Translations under genes and position numbers: made by a program
Notes under the pieces: model-generated
Databases searched by the model: none
What the model saw: the letters and a program-made list of their open reading frames with translations, nothing else
What the model was told of the DNA's origin: nothing
Part shown: positions 23,265 through 33,525 of the stretch, piece by piece
How the letters are laid out: each line of letters begins with the position of its first letter
Position numbering within the stretch: position 1 is the first letter of the stretch
DNA from: Variovorax sp. PBL-H6
GTDB lineage: Bacteria > Pseudomonadota > Gammaproteobacteria > Burkholderiales > Burkholderiaceae_C
Direction: 5' to 3'
Assembly (NCBI RefSeq): GCF_901827155.1
Contig: NZ_LR594659.1
Location: forward strand, 2,542,001 to 2,606,000
Length of the DNA stretch: 64,000 nt

Positions 23265-23306
23265 GCGCACTTGCCACTACCCTACAGAGAGACACCGGAG
23301 ACACCG

Positions 23307-24272
23307 ATGAAACGACGACATTTCCTGAGCCTCGCCGCGCCCTTGGGCCTCGGCGCACTGCACCTGGACGGCTGGGCCCAAGGCCCTTCGCAGGCCATGC
23401 GCATACAGGTCGGCGCCACACCGGGTGGCGGCACCGACATCGTCGGGCGCGCGCTCGCACAGGCCATGGAAGCGGAACTGCACCGGACGGTGATCGTGGA
23501 GAACAAGCCCGGCGCTGGCGGCAACATCGCCGCCTCCACCGTCGCACAGGCCGTCGGAGACCCCAACCTGCTGCTGCTGGCCTACACCAGCCACGCCATC
23601 AACCCGGCCATCGGGATCAAGCAGAACTTCGATCCGCTGCGGGACTTCACGCCCTTGAGCCTGATCGCCACCTCGCCGCTGCTGCTGGTCTGCCATCCCG
23701 ATCTGCCGGTCAAGAACACGGCGGAACTCATCGCCTACGCCCGCCGCAACCCCGGCAAGCTCAGCGTTGCAGGCGCGGGACTGGGCAGCGCGAGCCAGCT
23801 CTCGGGCGAGATGCTGAAGGCCCAGGCCAAGCTCGACATCGTGAGCGTGCCCTACAAGGGCGCGGCGCCCGCCGTGCAGGACCTGCTGGGCGGCCAGGTA
23901 CAGCTGATGCTGTCTAATGTCGCGACGGTGCGGCCCTTCCTGGAAAGCAAGAAGCTCAAGGCGCTCGGCGTGAGCACCAAGGAACGCCTGGCCGCGTATC
24001 CCGAGGCCGCGCCGATGGACGAGGTGCTTCCAGGTTTCGACTACCGCACCTGGTACGGCGTGCTCGCACCTGCCAAGCTGAAGGCCGAAGATGCAAAGAT
24101 GCTCGAGCAGGTCGCGATCAAGGCCGGCCGCTCCGAGGCGGTGAAGCAGCGCCTGGCCCATGATGGGCTGGAGTCCGTGGGCAGCACGAGCGCGCAGTTC
24201 AAGGCCTTCATCGCTGCCGAACTCAAGCGCTGGGCCGCGGTGGCCAAGGCCACTGGCGTTCGCGTGAGTTGA
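23307..24272 (+). CDS. Bug/TctC-family extracytoplasmic solute receptor (1 of 4)
   Basis: The 321-residue periplasmic binding protein starts with a Tat-like signal (KRRHFLSLAAPLGLGALHLDGWAQ, described here by its RRxFL core at residues 3-7). It continues with the Bug hallmark GGGTDIVGRALAQ and VENKPGAGGNIAAS. These proteins bind carboxylates and similar small molecules. No TctA/TctB membrane genes are nearby, so it is an orphan receptor, as is very common in Burkholderiales. It lies between the dioxygenase (42 bp upstream) and the lyase (4 bp downstream). Confidence 0.92.
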   Translation: MKRRHFLSLAAPLGLGALHLDGWAQGPSQAMRIQVGATPGGGTDIVGRALAQAMEAELHRTVIVENKPGAGGNIAASTVAQAVGDPNLLLLAYTSHAINPAIGIKQNFDPLRDFTPLSLIATSPLLLVCHPDLPVKNTAELIAYARRNPGKLSVAGAGLGSASQLSGEMLKAQAKLDIVSVPYKGAAPAVQDLLGGQVQLMLSNVATVRPFLESKKLKALGVSTKERLAAYPEAAPMDEVLPGFDYRTWYGVLAPAKLKAEDAKMLEQVAIKAGRSEAVKQRLAHDGLESVGSTSAQFKAFIAAELKRWAAVAKATGVRVS

Positions 24273-24276
24273 CCGC

Positions 24277-25149
24277 ATGACGCACAAGCCTTCGCTCAAG
24301 GCGCGGCTGCGCGCCGGCGGGCCGGTTCTCGCACCCGGCGTCTATGACCCGTTCTCTGCGCTCGTCGCGACGCAGTCCGGCTTCGACGCCCTCTACCTGT
24401 CGGGCGCCGCCGTGGCCTACACCTCGCATGGACGCTCGGACGTCGGATTGACCACGGCCACCGAAACGGCCGACGTGCTCGGCCGCATCACCGACCGGGT
24501 CGACACCCCGGTCATCGTGGACGGCGACACCGGCTACGGCAACGCGCTCAACACCCAGCGCACCGTGCGTCTGTTCGAGCGTGCCGGCGCCGCGGCCATC
24601 CAGCTGGAGGACCAGGGCTTTCCGAAGCGCTGCGGCCACCTGGACGACAAGTCGGTCATCCCGCAGGCCGAGATGTGCGGCAAGCTCAAGGCAGCACTCG
24701 ATGCGAGGACCCGAGACGACACCTTGATCATCGCCCGCACCGACGCGGTCGCCATCGAGGGCCTCGACGCCGCCCTGGTGCGCGCCGAGGCCTACCTCGC
24801 CTGCGGCGTCGACGTGCTCTTCATCGAGGCGTTGCGCAGCCCGGCGGACATGCAGCGCGCCTGCCGCCAGTTCGACGGCCGTGCGGCGCTTCTGGCCAAC
24901 ATGGTCGAAGGCGGAAAGACACCGCTGCAGTCGGCGGGCGAACTGGGCGAGATGGGCTTCCGCATCGTCATCTTCCCGGGCGGCGTGGTGCGCTTCCTCG
25001 GCGCCCAGATGAAGCGCTACTTCGATTCGCTGCACGCCAACGGCAGCACCAACGCGATGCGGGCCGAGATGCTCGACTTCGACGGCCTCAATGCCGTGAT
25101 CGGCACGCCCGAACTGCTGGCGCTCGGCAAGCGCTACCAGCAGGGCTGA
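24277..25149 (+). CDS. Isocitrate lyase/PEP mutase-family C-C lyase
   Basis: The 290-residue TIM-barrel enzyme has the metal-binding DGDTGYGN (residues 83-89) and the catalytic loop PKRCGH with Cys119. The Cys-containing loop favours a lyase (2-methylisocitrate, dimethylmalate or a related 2-hydroxy acid) over PEP mutase or oxaloacetate decarboxylase. It follows the Bug receptor by 4 bp and is the last gene of the unit. It might cleave the hydroxylated product of the upstream dioxygenase; this is inference. Confidence 0.88.
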   Translation: MTHKPSLKARLRAGGPVLAPGVYDPFSALVATQSGFDALYLSGAAVAYTSHGRSDVGLTTATETADVLGRITDRVDTPVIVDGDTGYGNALNTQRTVRLFERAGAAAIQLEDQGFPKRCGHLDDKSVIPQAEMCGKLKAALDARTRDDTLIIARTDAVAIEGLDAALVRAEAYLACGVDVLFIEALRSPADMQRACRQFDGRAALLANMVEGGKTPLQSAGELGEMGFRIVIFPGGVVRFLGAQMKRYFDSLHANGSTNAMRAEMLDFDGLNAVIGTPELLALGKRYQQG

Positions 25150-25154
25150 AGCAC

Positions 25155-25182
25155 GCTCGAAGGGGCCCGCGGCCCTTCGAGC
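25155..25182. terminator. Perfect 10-bp hairpin between convergent genes
   Basis: GCTCGAAGGG (25155-25164) pairs with CCCTTCGAGC (25173-25182) over an 8-nt loop. It lies between the stop of the lyase gene (25149) and the stop of the convergent hydro-lyase gene (25191). Neither side has a T-run, so it is a GC-rich bidirectional transcription barrier rather than a textbook terminator. Confidence 0.6.
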
Positions 25183-25190
25183 CCTGGCCG

Positions 25191-26015
25191 CTACAGGCCG
25201 GTGCGATGCGCGCTGACGCGCAGGTCCGTCGCAAACAGGTGCCCTGTGGCATGCGTGATCATCTCCGGCACGCCCGACGCGACCGCGATCGCCTGCGGCG
25301 TGACGCCGCAGCCCCACCACACCGGCACCTCATCCGGTCCGACCTCGTTGACCTTCCCGCTGTGGATCTTCGCCATGTCGGGAATCCCGATCTCCGCGCC
25401 ATCGCCCACATGCACCGGCGAGCCGTGGGCGATCGGGTACTGCGAGGTGATCTCGATCGCACGCACCAGCAGCGTCTTCGGAATCGGCCGCATGCTCACG
25501 ATCATGTTGCCGTGGAACATGCCGGCCGGCTGGCAGGCAATGCCGCTTTCGTAGACCGCGATGCGGCCGGTGCCGCTCTGCAGGTGGCGCAGTTCGATGC
25601 CGCCGTCGAGCATCGCCTGGTCGAAGGACACGCTGCAGCCCATCAGGAAACCCACGTGGTCCTTGCGCCACAGCGCGCGCAGGTCACGTACTTCCTCGGC
25701 AAGCTTGCCGTCGCGGAACACGCGGTAGCGCGACACGTCGGTGCGCAGGTCGCCCCCCGGCGTCGACTGCCGCGGCACCGGGTCCCCGGGTTCGAGCACC
25801 TCCACCAGCGGACAGGGCTTGGGGTTGCGCAGGCAGAAGCGCAGGAAGTCGAAGGCGTGGCGCTCGGGCACGATCGCCACGTTGGTCTGGATGTAGCCGC
25901 GCGCCATGCCCACCGTCGGGCCGTCCCAGCGGCCCTCGCGGATCGCCTCGCGCACCCGCTTGGGATGCGCGTCGCGCAGCTGGTCGCGGTCCTGTATCTG
26001 TGCTGTTGTCTGCAT
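25191..26015 (-). CDS. DUF1445 putative hydro-lyase (D-glutamate cyclase-like)
   Basis: The 274-residue protein matches the DUF1445/putative hydro-lyase family, with VGFLMGCSVSFDQAML (residues ~118-133), CQPAGMFHGNMIVSMRP and GDGAEIGIPD...VPVWWGCGVTPQ. The vertebrate member DGLUCY is a D-glutamate cyclase forming 5-oxo-D-proline; bacterial members are mostly uncharacterised. It is the last gene of a leftward unit after a Bug receptor and an HpaI-type aldolase. The neighbouring hyuAB genes belong to the oxoprolinase superfamily, so a shared 5-oxoproline or lactam theme is possible. Confidence 0.85.
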   Translation of the reverse strand: MQTTAQIQDRDQLRDAHPKRVREAIREGRWDGPTVGMARGYIQTNVAIVPERHAFDFLRFCLRNPKPCPLVEVLEPGDPVPRQSTPGGDLRTDVSRYRVFRDGKLAEEVRDLRALWRKDHVGFLMGCSVSFDQAMLDGGIELRHLQSGTGRIAVYESGIACQPAGMFHGNMIVSMRPIPKTLLVRAIEITSQYPIAHGSPVHVGDGAEIGIPDMAKIHSGKVNEVGPDEVPVWWGCGVTPQAIAVASGVPEMITHATGHLFATDLRVSAHRTGL

Positions 26016-26025
26016 CGTGGATGTC

Positions 26026-26942
<917 letters not shown>

Positions 26943-26946
<4 letters not shown>

Positions 26947-27914
26947 TGCGCCTCGATCTTCGCGTCGTCGATGATGCGCTTGTAGCGCGCGGTGTCCTCC
27001 ACGACCCGCGTGCGAAGCCCCTCGGGCGTGGTGGTGACGACGTCCATGCCCAGGCCGCGCAGCCGCTCCGTCACGGCAGGCTCGTGCAGGATCTTCACCA
27101 CCTCCTTGTTGAGCCGGTCGACGATCGGCCTGGGCGTCCCTGCCGGCGCGAAGAGCGCATACCAGGTGTCCAGCACCAACGGCGGGAAGCCGGCCTCGGC
27201 CATGGTGGGAATCTCGGGCGCCACGCTGCTGCGTGTCGCGGTGGTCACCGCCAGTGCGCGCAGCTGCCCGGCCTGCACCGCGGGCAGGGCGGAGGCCATG
27301 TTGTCGAAGCTCATGGGCACGTGGCCCGCGATCAGGTCGGTGCGCAGCGGCCCGCTTCCCTTGTAGGGGATGTGGACCAGGTTGAGCCCCGTGAGCTTCT
27401 TGAAGCGCTCGCCGGCCAGGTGACCCCCGCCGCCCGTGCTGGCGGAGCCGAAGCTCACGCCGTCCTTCTGGTCGGCGATGTACTTCAGCAGCGATGGGCC
27501 GTCGGTGGCCGGCACCTTGGGGTTGACCACCAGCAGCAGCGGCGCGGCCGCCACCATGGTGATGGGCTCGAAGTCCTTCACCGGATCGTGGCGCGTTTCC
27601 TTGAACAGCAGGTTGTTGGTGCCGTGCGTGCTCTGCGTGCCCATCACCAGCGTGTAGCCGTCGGCCGGCTGCGTGGCCACGTAGTACGCGCCGATGTTGC
27701 CGGCCGCACCACCCTTCGATTCGACCACCACCGGCTGACCCAGGGCCTGCGCCAGCCGGTCGCTGATCACGCGCGAAACGATCTCGACGCTGCCACCGGG
27801 CGGGTAGGGCACGATGATCCGGATCGGCTTGTCCGGGTAGGCGGCGCCGGCCGCGCCGGCGATGCAGAAAAGTGCGGCGGCGACGCATCGCCTGAACAAC
27901 AGGTTCGGATACAC
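26943..27914 (-). CDS. Bug/TctC-family extracytoplasmic solute receptor (2 of 4)
   Basis: The 323-residue receptor starts at GTG 27914 with GAGGAG (+ strand 27923-27928) 8 nt upstream; a longer open frame to 28037 has no signal-like start. A Sec-type signal peptide (about residues 1-22, ending AGAAGAA) precedes YPDKPIRIIVPYPPGG, the Bug signature. VVVESKGGAAGNIGAYYVA is also present. It heads the leftward unit with the aldolase and hydro-lyase and is divergent from hyuB. The ligand is unknown. Confidence 0.9.
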
Positions 27915-28207
27915 GGATGAAACTCCTCGGGGGGCTGGGCTGACCGGTCCTGATGCCTGTCGCGCGCCATGCAGAACCACTGCGGCACATGGTAGGAACG
28001 TGTGCCCACGCGCTGAATTCACATCCTCCGGGGGCAACGTTCAGCCTGCCTGAACGCTGCCGGGCCGAGCAGGGGCTCAGCGCCATTCAGCGCCATTGAA
28101 CGGCCCGTTATCGAACGGCGAATGGTCAGCGCCGCGAGCGCTCGACATACTTGCCTCCATGTACCACTCGTCCTTTGCCTCGAGCGAAGGCATCACCTTC
28201 CAATCCG
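27915..28207. promoter_or_regulatory. Divergent intergenic region with palindrome CGTTCAG-N5-CTGAACG
   Basis: This 293-bp region separates the leftward Bug receptor unit from the rightward hyuB operon and must carry both promoters. A perfect inverted repeat lies at 28038-28056 (CGTTCAG, CCTGC, CTGAACG). A direct repeat CAGCGCCATT (28079-28088 and 28089-28098) and two GAACGG copies lie next to it. No convincing sigma-70 promoter stands out. The palindrome is a candidate regulator site. Confidence 0.5.
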
Positions 28208-29902
28208 ATGAGACAAGACATCAACACCGTGCAGCTCGGCATCGTCTGGCAGCGGCTGACGGGCCTGATGGACGAGATCGCGCAAACCTTCGTCCGCACC
28301 TCCTTCTCGGTGGTCGTGCGGGAGAACTGGGACCTTGCGATGTCGTTCATGGACGCCGACGGGCGCGTCTTCGCGCAGTCCTCGCGCTCGATTCCTTCCT
28401 TTCTAGGCACCATGCCGCGCACGCTCAAGGCCATCCTGGAGCGCCATCCGCGCGAGACGTTGGAGCCGGGCGATGTGCTGATCTCCAACGACCCCTGGAT
28501 GGGCACCGGCCATCTCAACGACATCACGATGGTGCGGCCGATCTTCCGCGGCGGCACCCTGATCGCCTTCGTTGGCTCCACCTTCCACACGGTGGACATC
28601 GGCGGCGCGCCCAATCCGTTCGCCCGCGATTGCTATGAAGAAGGCCTGTGCATTCCCGCCCTCAAGATCATGCGGCGGGGCGAGGAAAACGCGGACGTGG
28701 TGGCCTTCATCACCGAGAACCTGCGCGAATCCACCGAGACGCTTGGCGACCTGCGCGCGCAATTCACAGCCTTCGAGCAGGCGCAGAAGCGGCTGATCAA
28801 GCTGCTGGACGACGAGCGCATCGACGACCTGCGCCAGATCACCGACCAGATCCTCGACCGCTCCGAGCAGAGCATGCGTGCCATGCTGGAGGCTGCGCCC
28901 GACGGCGAGTTCCACGACGAGGTGACCGCCGACGGCTACGACCTGCCGCTGTCCATCCGCTGCACCGTGCGCAAGAAGGGCTCGGACCTCACGGTGGACT
29001 ATGCTGGCACCACGGGCCAGATCGACAAGCCGATCAACTCGGTGATGAACTTCACCTTTGCGTACAGCGCCTACGCGATCAAGTGCGCCTTCGATCCGGG
29101 CTCTCCCAACAACGACGGGTCGCTCAGGCCGCTGAGTATCCTCGCGCCCGAGGGCTGCCTGGTGAACCCGACGCGACCGGCACCGGTGTGGGGACGGCAT
29201 CTCTCGGGCCACTACCTGCCCTTCGCCATCTTCGGTGCCCTGGCGCAGATGATCCCCGAGCGCGTGGCCGCCGACAGCGGCTCGCCCATCTGGAACATCT
29301 ACTTCAAGGGCAACGACAAGGCACGCCGCAAGTTCGTCAAGATGTTCTTCATGAGCGGCGGCTACGGTGCGCGCGCCGCGTCCGACGGGCCGGCCTGCCT
29401 GAGCTTCCCGACCAACGTGGCCAACAGCCCCATCGAGCAGTTCGAGTCGCAGACGCCGCTGATCGTGACCGAGAAGCGCCTCATCACCGACTCGGGCGGC
29501 GCAGGCCGTTTCCGGGGTGGGCCGGGCCAGCGCCTGTCCTTCCGCTCCACCTCGGACGATCCGCTGACCTTCGTGATCCGGCACGAGCGCGTCAAGCATC
29601 CGCCCCGCGGCTTCCTCGGCGGCCTGCCGGGTTCGGCGGGCGTGGACATGCTCAATGGCGAGCGCATCGCCGCCAAGTCGGTCGTGGCCATGAAGAAGGG
29701 TGACGTCGCGACCTTCGAGACACCCGGCGGGGGCGGCATGTACCCGCCCGCCGAGCGACGGCTCGACGCAATCCGCAAGGACCTGGTCAACGGCATCGTG
29801 AGCCTGGCCGCGGCCGAGCGCGACTACGGCCTCCAGGCCGACCGGCTGAGCCTTGCGGCTGCCAGGAACGAAACAAAGGCATCGAAGGAACCGAACTCGT
29901 GA
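28208..29902 (+). CDS. hyuB: HyuB-like subunit, hydantoinase B/oxoprolinase family
   Basis: The 564-residue protein matches the hydantoinase B/oxoprolinase family: ETFVRTSFSVVVRE-like N-terminus (TFVRTSFSVVVREN), LISNDPWMGTGHLNDITMVRPIF, and a C-terminal GGAGRFRGGPGQ. HyuB partners with HyuA in ATP-dependent ring opening of 5-oxoproline, hydantoins, N-methylhydantoin or acetophenone-type carboxylation. ATG 28208 starts at MRQDINTVQLGI, which fits the family; no strong ribosome site is visible. The stop overlaps hyuA by 4 bp. Confidence 0.92.
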   Translation: MRQDINTVQLGIVWQRLTGLMDEIAQTFVRTSFSVVVRENWDLAMSFMDADGRVFAQSSRSIPSFLGTMPRTLKAILERHPRETLEPGDVLISNDPWMGTGHLNDITMVRPIFRGGTLIAFVGSTFHTVDIGGAPNPFARDCYEEGLCIPALKIMRRGEENADVVAFITENLRESTETLGDLRAQFTAFEQAQKRLIKLLDDERIDDLRQITDQILDRSEQSMRAMLEAAPDGEFHDEVTADGYDLPLSIRCTVRKKGSDLTVDYAGTTGQIDKPINSVMNFTFAYSAYAIKCAFDPGSPNNDGSLRPLSILAPEGCLVNPTRPAPVWGRHLSGHYLPFAIFGALAQMIPERVAADSGSPIWNIYFKGNDKARRKFVKMFFMSGGYGARAASDGPACLSFPTNVANSPIEQFESQTPLIVTEKRLITDSGGAGRFRGGPGQRLSFRSTSDDPLTFVIRHERVKHPPRGFLGGLPGSAGVDMLNGERIAAKSVVAMKKGDVATFETPGGGGMYPPAERRLDAIRKDLVNGIVSLAAAERDYGLQADRLSLAAARNETKASKEPNS

Positions 29903-32016
29903 ACGCAAAGGGACAAGACGCACGCCGCTATCGCATCGGCGTGGACATCGGCGGAACCTTCACCGACCTCGTGATGTTCGACACCGAGGCCCGCATGCTG
30001 GTCAACGAGAAAGTGCCGACCACGCCGGACGATCCTTCGCGCGGCGTGCTCAACGGCATCGGCCTGCTGCTGCAGAAGAGCGGCGTGCACGCGCGCGATG
30101 TCGATGCGGTGATCCACGGCACCACGCTGGTGGCCAACGCACTCATCGAGCGCAAGGGTGTGCGCACTGCGCTGGTCACCACCGACGGCTTTCGCGACGT
30201 GCTGCAGATCGGTCGCGAATGGCGCTACGACATCTACGACATCGGCCTGCAGCCGGTGGATTCGCTGATCGAACGTTCCGCGCGCTTCGAGGTGCGCGAA
30301 CGCGTCGGCCCGGAAGGCGAGGCGATCACGCCGCTCGACGAGCGCCAGATGGAAGCCCTCGCGCAGCAGCTCGCCGCAGGCGACTACGAAGCAGTGGCGG
30401 TCTGCTTCCTGCATTCGTACCGCTTTCCGGCGCACGAGCAGCGCGCCAAGGCCATCCTCGAGAAGCACCTGCCGCACACCACGGTCTGCATCTCCAGCGA
30501 GGTGATGCCCGAACTCGGTGAATACGAGCGCAGCGCAACGGCGGTGTGCAACGCCTACGTGCAGCCGCTGTTCCGCAAGTACATCGCGGGCCTCATCGAT
30601 GGCATGCGCGCCATGGGCATCGAGCGCGAACTCTTCCTTATGCAGTCCGACGGCGGGACCGTGCACTACAGCACCGCCATGCAGTACCCCATCCGTCTCG
30701 TGCAATCAGGGCCGGCGGGCGGCGTGCAGGCCACCGCGTTGATCGGCCGCCTGGCAGGCGCCGACAACGTGCTGTGCTTCGACATGGGCGGCACCACCGC
30801 CAAGGCCTGCCTGATCGAAGGCGGCGAGCCGGCCGTCACGACCGACTTCGAGGTGGCGCGCCAGGCGCGCTTCAAGAAGGGCAGCGGCATTCCGCTGAAG
30901 GTGCCGGCGGTCGACATGATCGAGGTCGGCTCCGGCGGCGGCAGCATCGCGCGCATCAACCAGATGGGCCTGATCCAGGTCGGCCCCGACAGCTCCAGCG
31001 CCGTGCCCGGTCCGGCCTGCTACGGCCTGGGCGGCAAGGACGGCACGGTGACCGATGCCGACCTGGTGCTCGGCTACCTCGACGCCAAGGCCTTCCTCGG
31101 CGGCGACATGGCGCTCGACGAGCCGGCCGCGCGCCAGGCACTGGCGGCGAACATCGGCCAACGCCTCGGCCTGGACGAGGTGGAAGCCGCCTTCGGCATT
31201 CACGAGACCGTCAACGAGACCATGGCCCAGGCCGCCAGCATCCATGCGCTCGAGAAGGGGCGCAAGGCGGCCGACTACGCGATGGTGCCGATCGGCGGCG
31301 CCGGGCCGGTGCATGCCTGCCACGTCGCCCTCAAGCTCGGCATCCGGCGCGTGGTGTGCCCGCTGGGCGCGGGCGTGGCCTCGGCCTTCGGCTTCCTGGC
31401 CTCGCCCATGTCCTTCCAGTTCGTGCGGGCGGAGATCACGCCGCTGGCACAGCTGGATGCCGGGCGCGTGCGGGCCCTGGTCGACGAACTCGAGGCCCAG
31501 GGCCGCGCGATGTTCGAGGCCTCCGGCATGGGCAGCGTGAAGGTGCTGGTCAAGGTGAATGCCGCCATGCGCTACGTGGGACAGGGCTTCGAGGTGCTGG
31601 TGCCGCTGGACGACCACCGGCTGGCGCGAGGCATGGACAGCCGGCTCGAACGCGCCTTCGAAGCCGCGTACCAGCAGCTGTACGGCCGCACCGAGCGCGG
31701 TGCGCCGGTGGAGATCGTCTCGTGGCGCGTGGTCGTGATGAGCGAGACCCCCGACATCACCCCCGCGGCCGTGGCCACGCTCGACGACCGGGGCAGCGCG
31801 CTGAAGGGCCGCCGGCCGGTCTACAGCGTGCTGAGCCGGCGCTTCGTCGACACGCCGGTGTACGACCGCTACCGGCTCGGCATCGACACCGACCTGCAGG
31901 GCCCCGCGATCGTGGAGGAGCGCGAGTCGACCGTGGTCGTGCCCGAGGGCGCGCGCGTGACGGTGGACCGCTATCGCAACCTGATCGTCGACCTGCCGCT
32001 GCAGGCCGGGCAATGA
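29899..32016 (+). CDS. hyuA: HyuA-like ATPase subunit, hydantoinase/oxoprolinase family
   Basis: The 705-residue protein has the family's ASKHA-type phosphate motifs: IGVDIGGTFTDLVMFD near residue 13 and NVLCFDMGGTTAKACLIEGG near residue 290. A central hydantoinase A domain and a C-terminal domain follow. It starts at GTG 29899 inside the end of hyuB (GTGA), so the two subunits are probably co-translated. The heteromeric HyuAB complex uses ATP to open or carboxylate its substrate. The family does not allow a substrate call from sequence alone. Confidence 0.93.
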   Translation: MNAKGQDARRYRIGVDIGGTFTDLVMFDTEARMLVNEKVPTTPDDPSRGVLNGIGLLLQKSGVHARDVDAVIHGTTLVANALIERKGVRTALVTTDGFRDVLQIGREWRYDIYDIGLQPVDSLIERSARFEVRERVGPEGEAITPLDERQMEALAQQLAAGDYEAVAVCFLHSYRFPAHEQRAKAILEKHLPHTTVCISSEVMPELGEYERSATAVCNAYVQPLFRKYIAGLIDGMRAMGIERELFLMQSDGGTVHYSTAMQYPIRLVQSGPAGGVQATALIGRLAGADNVLCFDMGGTTAKACLIEGGEPAVTTDFEVARQARFKKGSGIPLKVPAVDMIEVGSGGGSIARINQMGLIQVGPDSSSAVPGPACYGLGGKDGTVTDADLVLGYLDAKAFLGGDMALDEPAARQALAANIGQRLGLDEVEAAFGIHETVNETMAQAASIHALEKGRKAADYAMVPIGGAGPVHACHVALKLGIRRVVCPLGAGVASAFGFLASPMSFQFVRAEITPLAQLDAGRVRALVDELEAQGRAMFEASGMGSVKVLVKVNAAMRYVGQGFEVLVPLDDHRLARGMDSRLERAFEAAYQQLYGRTERGAPVEIVSWRVVVMSETPDITPAAVATLDDRGSALKGRRPVYSVLSRRFVDTPVYDRYRLGIDTDLQGPAIVEERESTVVVPEGARVTVDRYRNLIVDLPLQAGQ

Positions 32017-33506
32017 GGGCACCTGCGATGCAGCAATACCAGCTCTACATCGACGGCCATTGGCGCGACCCCGCGAGCGGCGCATGGTTCGACTCCGTCA
32101 ATCCCTACACCGGCGAGGCCTGGTGCCGCATCCCGCGCGGCAACGCCGAAGACGTCGATGCCGCGGCGCGCGCGGCGCACCGCGCCATGTACGAAGGCGA
32201 ATGGGCGCACATCAACGCCACCCAGCGCGGCCACCGCCTGCGCCGGCTCGGCGACCTGCTGGCCGCACGCGCCGAGCACCTGGCGCGCACCGAGGTGAAG
32301 GACAACGGCAAGCTGCTGGCCGAGATGCTCAACCAGTGCCGCTATCTCACCGAGTGGTTCCACTACTTCGGCGGACTGGCCGACAAGATAGAGGGGACGG
32401 TCCCGCCCATCGACAAGGCCGACGTCCTCAACTTCACGCGCCACGAGCCGATCGGCGTGACCGCCTGCATCACGCCGTGGAACTCGCCGCTGCTGCTGAT
32501 GGCGTGGAAGGTCGCGCCGGCGCTCGCAGCCGGCAACGCGGTGGTGATCAAGCCCTCGGAATTCACCTCGGCCTCGACGCTCGAGTTCGCGCGGGTCTGC
32601 GAAGAGGCCGGGTTGCCGCCGGGCCTGGTCAACGTGGTCACCGGCTACGGCGCAGAAGCCGGCGAGCCGCTGGTCACCCATCCGCTGGTGCGCAAGATCG
32701 CGTTCACCGGTGGCGAGTCGGGCGGACGCCACGTCGCCGTCGCGGCCGCGCGCGACTTCAAGCACACCACGCTGGAGCTGGGCGGCAAATCGGCCAACAT
32801 CGTGCTCGACGACGCGCGCATCGACGATGCGGTCTCGGGCGCGATCTCCGGCATCTTCGCGGCAACGGGCCAGACCTGCATCGCGGGGTCGCGACTGTTG
32901 CTGCACGAACGCATCCACGACCAGTTCCTCGACAAGCTGCTCGCGCTGGCCGGCCAGGCACGCTTCGGCGACCCGATGGATGCCGACACCCAGATCGGCC
33001 CCGTCACCACCGAGCCGCAGTTCCGCAAGGTGGTGGACTACCTGCGCATCGCCAAGGAGGAGGGCGCGCGTTGCGTGATGGGCGGCGAGGTGGCGGCCCA
33101 GCCGCCGGGTGCGCGCGGCTTCTTCGTGCAGCCGACCATCTTCACCGACGTGCGGCCCGACATGCGGATCGCGCAGGAAGAAGTCTTCGGTCCCGTGCTC
33201 TCGGTGATCCGCTTTTCGAGCGACGAGGAAGCGATCCGCATCGCCAATGGAACCAACTACGGCCTGGCGGCCGGCGTGTGGACCGAAAGCCTGCGCCGCG
33301 CCGTGAATTTCTCGAAGCAGCTCCAGGCCGGTACGGTGTGGGTCAACACCTATCGCTCGACCAGCTACACCACGCCGTTCGGCGGCGTGAAGGCCTCGGG
33401 CCTGGGCCGCGAGAACGGCATGGAATCGATCCGCGAGTACCTGCAGACCAAGAGCGTCTGGTTCTACACCGGCGCGCCGGTGGCCAACCCCTACATCCGC
33501 CGCTGA
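32013..33506 (+). CDS. Aldehyde dehydrogenase (NAD(P)+-dependent)
   Basis: The 497-residue ALDH has the catalytic Glu at about residue 255 (LELGGKSAN) and catalytic Cys at about 289 (GQTCIAGSR). It also has the cofactor motif TPWNSPLL and the C-terminal EEVFGPVLSVIRF. ATG 32013 overlaps the hyuA stop (ATGA); ATG 32028 (MQQYQLYIDG) is an alternative matching the family N-terminus better. It probably oxidises an aldehyde made by the ThDP enzyme encoded 19 bp downstream. Confidence 0.93.
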   Translation: MRAPAMQQYQLYIDGHWRDPASGAWFDSVNPYTGEAWCRIPRGNAEDVDAAARAAHRAMYEGEWAHINATQRGHRLRRLGDLLAARAEHLARTEVKDNGKLLAEMLNQCRYLTEWFHYFGGLADKIEGTVPPIDKADVLNFTRHEPIGVTACITPWNSPLLLMAWKVAPALAAGNAVVIKPSEFTSASTLEFARVCEEAGLPPGLVNVVTGYGAEAGEPLVTHPLVRKIAFTGGESGGRHVAVAAARDFKHTTLELGGKSANIVLDDARIDDAVSGAISGIFAATGQTCIAGSRLLLHERIHDQFLDKLLALAGQARFGDPMDADTQIGPVTTEPQFRKVVDYLRIAKEEGARCVMGGEVAAQPPGARGFFVQPTIFTDVRPDMRIAQEEVFGPVLSVIRFSSDEEAIRIANGTNYGLAAGVWTESLRRAVNFSKQLQAGTVWVNTYRSTSYTTPFGGVKASGLGRENGMESIREYLQTKSVWFYTGAPVANPYIRR

Positions 33507-33525
33507 AGAGAGCGCCAGGACAAGC

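Noticed and set aside
27915..28037. N-terminal extension of the Bug receptor to 28037
   Set aside because: It would hide the signal peptide 41 residues inside the protein. GTG 27914 has a good ribosome site and a normal signal.
26947..28086. Fusion of the HpaI aldolase frame with upstream sequence
   Set aside because: The aldolase frame stays open upstream by chance through the Bug receptor gene. The ATGA junction at 26943-26946 separates two genes.
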